This document shows, in pieces, positions 59,958-64,000 of a DNA stretch of 64,000 nt; position 1 is the stretch's first letter, and each line of letters opens with the position of its first letter. This DNA is from Mastacembelus armatus (taxonomy: Eukaryota; Chordata; Actinopteri; Synbranchiformes; Mastacembelidae): NCBI RefSeq assembly GCF_900324485.2, contig NC_046650.1, positions 16,262,193 through 16,326,192 of the forward strand, read 5' to 3'. Position numbers and translations under genes: made by a program. The notes under the pieces were generated by a model, which ran no database searches, was not told where the DNA came from, and was given only the letters and a program-made list of their open reading frames with translations.

Positions 59958-62637
59958 ATGCTTTTTGCTTTGTCTCCTTCTCTTCCCTCGTTTGCTTGTT
60001 TCCTCTTCTGTCCTTATTTCCTAGTTCCTTTTTCACTCATACCCTCCTCTCCTCTCCTCTCTACCTTTCCTCACTTATGCACTCCTATTCTTTTTGATTT
60101 CTCTTTACCTTGTTTTTTTCTCTTTTCTCCTTTTCTACTTTACTTTCCTCCTATCTTCCCTTTTCTCCTCTCCTTCTCCCCTCTCCTTGTTTCCTCTTTT
60201 TTCTATCTTATCATTTTCGTCTCCTTCTCTGTTTCCTATCTTCACCTTTTATTTTCTCTCCTCTCCTGCTCCTCCATCTCCCCCTTGTCTCCTCTCCTCT
60301 CTTCTCCTCTCCATCCTCTGGACTTTTAAAGTGGTGGATGTAAAGCTCTGTAATGTATCTAAGGTACTGTCACACTGACAACATTATATATGAGAATGTC
60401 AAACTGTTATGCTCAATGCACTGAAAACACACAGATTAGGAACGTTTTGAATTTATTCAACTTTTGCATCATGCTCGTGATTTTTGCTGCTTCCCTGCCT
60501 GCTTTAGCCCCTCATATAATCACTGAACTCTTAGCTATTTATCCGTGTGACATATTTATTGCCTGTCTCTTCTGTCCTCTGGAAACCCTGAGTTTAACAA
60601 TCCTCTTTCTGCACTTATTTTGCACATAAAAACATGAGCAGCTTTAATGCAAACATCATTTATTTATAATGATGTATCTTGGAGAAAAACGATAAACTTT
60701 ACAAGTCATTTACTGTTTTATTGAGACCTAAATTTCCAAGACATGTTTTTTTTTTTTTTTTTGTTTTTTTTTGTTCAGTGAATATTTAGGATCAAGTAAA
60801 ACAAAAAATTGACTTTTCAGATTATGTTTAAAGAAGAAAATTCCTAAAATAAGAAAATTATCTCTGGAAAGGAGGCTGAGCTTCAACACTCAGGCAGCTC
60901 TGTGTCTGTACTTTGAGCTCATCATGTTAACACTTAGTGTGTTTTACAGTTTTTAAACACTTTATCCTGGAAAAGACCATTTTCAATTTACCTCACAACT
61001 AATTCTTCTTTTTATTATTTATTAATGTGCTGATAATATATTTCACTTACGTGTGTGGTTTACGTTATTTTATCTTCTGTATATTAGTTTCTAAATGCGT
61101 CCACTGATGTCTCTGTCACTTGAGGATTTTTGAGGCACAAGGTTTCTGGAGGACAGTGATGATATTTCTAATATTTGTGTTGTATATTGATAATGTATTT
61201 GTGTTTACATAACTACATGGGGCTCCTAAGAGCCTAAATGTCAAACTTGAAAGTTGCACAACACGTAGTTTTGAGACAAAACAAGAATAATTTTAGAAAA
61301 ATTAAGCTTTTTTCTATTCTTCACAAAACCAGAACCGCTGCTTTGTTTTCTAAAAGAGTTCACATGAAAAACCTTTAGTCCAGGGATCAACGTTATGTAT
61401 CCAACGCTTCCAGATGATCAAGCTGTCATTCCTAATCATGTGTGGGGTCCCAGATGTTAAAACAGTAAAATTAAGAATCCAAACTGTATATTTTAATAAC
61501 AGAGTCTGGGAGGTGTCATGGAAAACCAAATATACACATGACTGAGGACAGAAATAATAATTTGTGCTATGAATTTAATATATCACAGATTTTGTCGCCT
61601 TCCTTCTAAAAGGGGGCAACAAACACCAAATTTCTGCTGGAGGTTTGTTGAAGAAGCCACAAATTTTATAAAAGTTTTCTTCTTCATGCTCTAAATGACA
61701 CCAAACAGTTTTACAGCAGAACAGTCTCTTACCCTGTAAAACTCATTTTCAGGATCAACACGTCGTGTTTAACAGCTGCAAACTGATGTTTATCCCCAGT
61801 ATCTCAGCCCAGTGTGCAACTGTACGTCTCTCCATGACGCCTCCTGTATTATATGAACCCGTGGGATAATATTTTAACAGTGAAGCTCATAAGTACCATG
61901 TCTAACAGATCCGTGAGTGTGTTGCACTATAAGAGTAAAGTCTGGATCATTCTTCTTGTTCGTGCAGGATTTAATCGGGCCTGCAACTTCTCTGCTCACG
62001 CATTACTTCAATACGAGTGTACAAAGACAACAAGAAAAGAGGAAAATGTGATTAATATGAAGCTTCACGTGGCTCAAGGGAAAAACCATTCATCCAGATG
62101 ATTAATCAGTCAACAGGACCCTGGTCAAACTGCACAGTCTGTCCAAGATTCACTGATCTGAGGCTAAAATCAGACTGAATTCATACCAGGTGGAAAAACC
62201 TGGTGGTTTTTTTCTGCCCTGTCTGGTTTCAGCTCTGCACCTGGAGCCACGCCCAGCAGGAGTTCACCTGTGCATCAGTGCAGCAACGTGAGACGTTAAA
62301 ACACTGAAGGTCAGCAAACACACACAAACGAGAGATGGTGACAGGAAGAAATTTCAGCGACGTCCAAACCTGAAACTCCCACAAAACCTGAGCAGCTAAA
62401 AGTCAGAGGTTTGAATTGAACTCTGCAGTCAGTGGTGCTATGCTCTGCAGACAGCTGCACGCTTCGTCTGAACTGTTTATTTGTGCACAGAAAACACAGA
62501 AGCATGAAATACAAAAACCTCCCCAGCTGTTCAGACTCATCTTTTAGACTCTTTCTTTACTTCGTTTTTAATTTTTTTTATTTTCCGTTTTTCTCTGCTG
62601 TATCCTGGTACTGTTTGCTGCTGCAATGATCAATAAA
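59958..62637 (+). other. Presumed 3' UTR of the znf827-like gene
   Basis: It starts with a strongly pyrimidine-rich stretch (59958-60320, long CT/T runs), then AT-rich DNA with a poly-T run at about 60747-60771. AATAAA at 62632-62637 is a candidate end. No open frame looks coding; the Phe/Ser/Leu-rich frames are by-products of the CT composition. Confidence 0.45.
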
Positions 62638-62664
62638 GTTTCATTTTATCTGATTCACCTCTGC

Positions 62665-63010
62665 TCGTTGTGGTCTCTTTGTGTTGTAGTTCATTTGTGG
62701 TTTGTAGTAGTTTCACTTTACGTTCTACTCATTTTGTGTCACGCCATTTTATGTCGGTTTTTTGTATCTTTGTGGTCGTTCAGTGTCTGTGTTTCTTCGT
62801 AGTGATGTGTCTCTTTTTGGTTATTTTGCATCTCTAGAGTCATTTTTGTCTTTCTGGTCATTTTGCATTTACCCCGAATTGTCTATGTATGTGAAATGTG
62901 CAACGCTGCTTTTCCTGGCTTTGCTTTTTTTTGTTATTGCTTATTTTTGTGGTCATTTTGTGTCATTTCATGGTTGTTTTCTGTCTCTTTGTTGTCGTTT
63001 GTTAATATTT
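62665..63010. repeat. Degenerate 'TTTGTGGTCATTTTG' repeat block
   Basis: Recurring words are TTTGTGGTCGTTC, GGTCATTTTGCAT, CATTTTGTGTCA and GTCTCTTTG, in irregular spacing. It has the same word set as 54186-54432. Confidence 0.6.
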
Positions 63011-63087
63011 CTTGATGGAAAGTTAATCAGATGATTTCTATCACCTTGTTACTCTGGTAGAGGGAGCATAAGAGCCATGCCACCCCT

Positions 63088-63174
63088 GACTCCCCCTGTC
63101 CCCTGTGGTCCTGCCCCTGTGGTCCTGCCCCTGCGGTCCTGCCCCTGTGGTCCTGCCTCCGTGGTCCTGCCCTT
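63088..63174. repeat. 15-bp tandem repeat
   Basis: Five to six copies of CCTGTGGTCCTGCCC, with G/C and TC variants. On the minus strand it reads GGGCAGGACCACAGG. Confidence 0.9.
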
Positions 63175-64000
63175 CTGAGTCTGCTGCACGTGCCCGAGTG
63201 CAGGGAGCTCATGTTACAGTGCAGGAGAAATGAGTCGAATCTGTTCACTGATGCAGAGATTTTACAGGATAGTTATTAGTTTTTTTAACGTGACACCTGG
63301 ATAATAGTAATAATACAACTGCTAGAGCCCAACAATGACTCTCTGAACCGTTATCTAGACCCAGTCCCTCAGGTTTAGCTCAGAAATGAGAGAAAACCGA
63401 GAATTTAAAAGGCATTTTAGAGAAACCAGGGATGAAGGTCACACACTGCACTCACTAAACGAGTGGGAGGATAAGTGTCAATCGCCATGGGTCCTGTCCC
63501 CTCCTTGCCGGTTGCCGTGGTTACCTGGCATGTTGTAGATCTCCATGGCGGCAAGCAGGAGGCCCATCTATTGGCTGGGAGCAGCTGCGTGCTCGGCAAA
63601 TCGTGAGGCAGAACGGAGGCCGTGAGAGGGTGAAAAAACACTCACTCACACACACAAAGGTCATTATTAGATTTGAGTAAATGGTATCAGAGGAAAGGAA
63701 AGGAGGGAGGAAGGAGAGCTGGTGTGTGGACAGAGGAGGAGGAGACAGCGAGGGTGAGAAAGGGTTTTGTAAAGAGGTGAGATACAATCAAGTGCAGCGA
63801 AGAGGAAGACGATCTGGAGAAAGAGGTCAATGAGGTAAAAAATGTAGATAACGGAGGAGGAGACTCATCAGTTTCTTTCTTCTCTGGGCAAAAGGTCAAA
63901 GGTCAAGTCCTGAGGGAGAAGCTGTTAGCGCTGCATTGTGGATCTTTATCATCAGTCAGTTCTCAGTTAATGTGGATTCGTCTTTTGCCACAATGCTGTG
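63175..64000. other. Right-hand end, no gene recognised
   Basis: Mixed unique-looking DNA with a purine-rich stretch at about 63680-63870. I looked on both strands for LSM6 and for further zinc-finger exons and saw neither. Confidence 0.45.

Noticed and set aside
59958-60378. Phe/Ser/Leu-rich ORFs that look membrane-like
   Set aside because: They come from the CT-rich tract after the znf827-like stop; several overlapping frames show the same bias.

Overview
The window is vertebrate nuclear DNA, almost certainly from a percomorph-type teleost. Genes are split into short, phase-consistent exons with GT/AG borders. Introns are compact. The gene content includes fish-type NLR and Ig receptors, and many short dispersed repeats and CA/GT microsatellites typical of ray-finned fish are present. 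I re-derived the exon chains by hand from splice sites and reading phase; five genes close to whole codon counts over 4-12 exons, which supports those models.

Layout, left to right. (1) 1-1668, minus strand: a one-Ig-domain membrane receptor, followed at once by a B30.2/SPRY exon whose phase fits the receptor, so the pair may form a butyrophilin-like gene that continues past the window edge. (2) 1.7-5.3 kb: repeats, including a hAT-like MITE with target-site duplication. (3) 5362-10786, minus: a complete NLR (FISNA-NACHT-LRR-B30.2). (4) 12222-15571, minus: tmem184c. (5) 18086-22089, minus: ednra (endothelin receptor A). (6) 26257-30127, plus: ttc29 (axonemal TPR protein), with an RFX-type palindrome in its promoter and a remarkable 39-bp minisatellite at its first donor site. 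(7) 31291-36567, plus: slc10a7. (8) 39497-43074, minus: reeld1 (reelin-domain mucin-like membrane protein). (9) 46352-49252, plus: an unfamiliar secreted C-type-lectin-like gene whose exon chain continues into a TenA/heme-oxygenase-like helical domain. (10) 51.3-62.6 kb, plus: a ZNF827-related zinc-finger gene lacking the N-terminal finger cluster and carrying an expanded decapeptide array. (11) 62.6-64 kb: repeats, no gene seen.

The block znf827-like / reeld1 / slc10a7 / ttc29 / ednra / tmem184c has the same order and relative orientation as human 4q31.2 (ZNF827, LSM6, REELD1, SLC10A7, POU4F2, TTC29, EDNRA, TMEM184C), which supports the identifications. LSM6 and POU4F2 were not seen, and immune receptor genes lie where PRMT9 would follow. 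These are independent neighbours, not an operon. No retrovirus, LTR element, Polinton, tRNA, rRNA or CRISPR array was recognised. The most unusual items are the lectin/TenA-fold gene, the possible Ig-B30.2 fusion, the in-phase splice-donor array in ttc29, and the SUMO-motif-rich repeats of the znf827-like gene.
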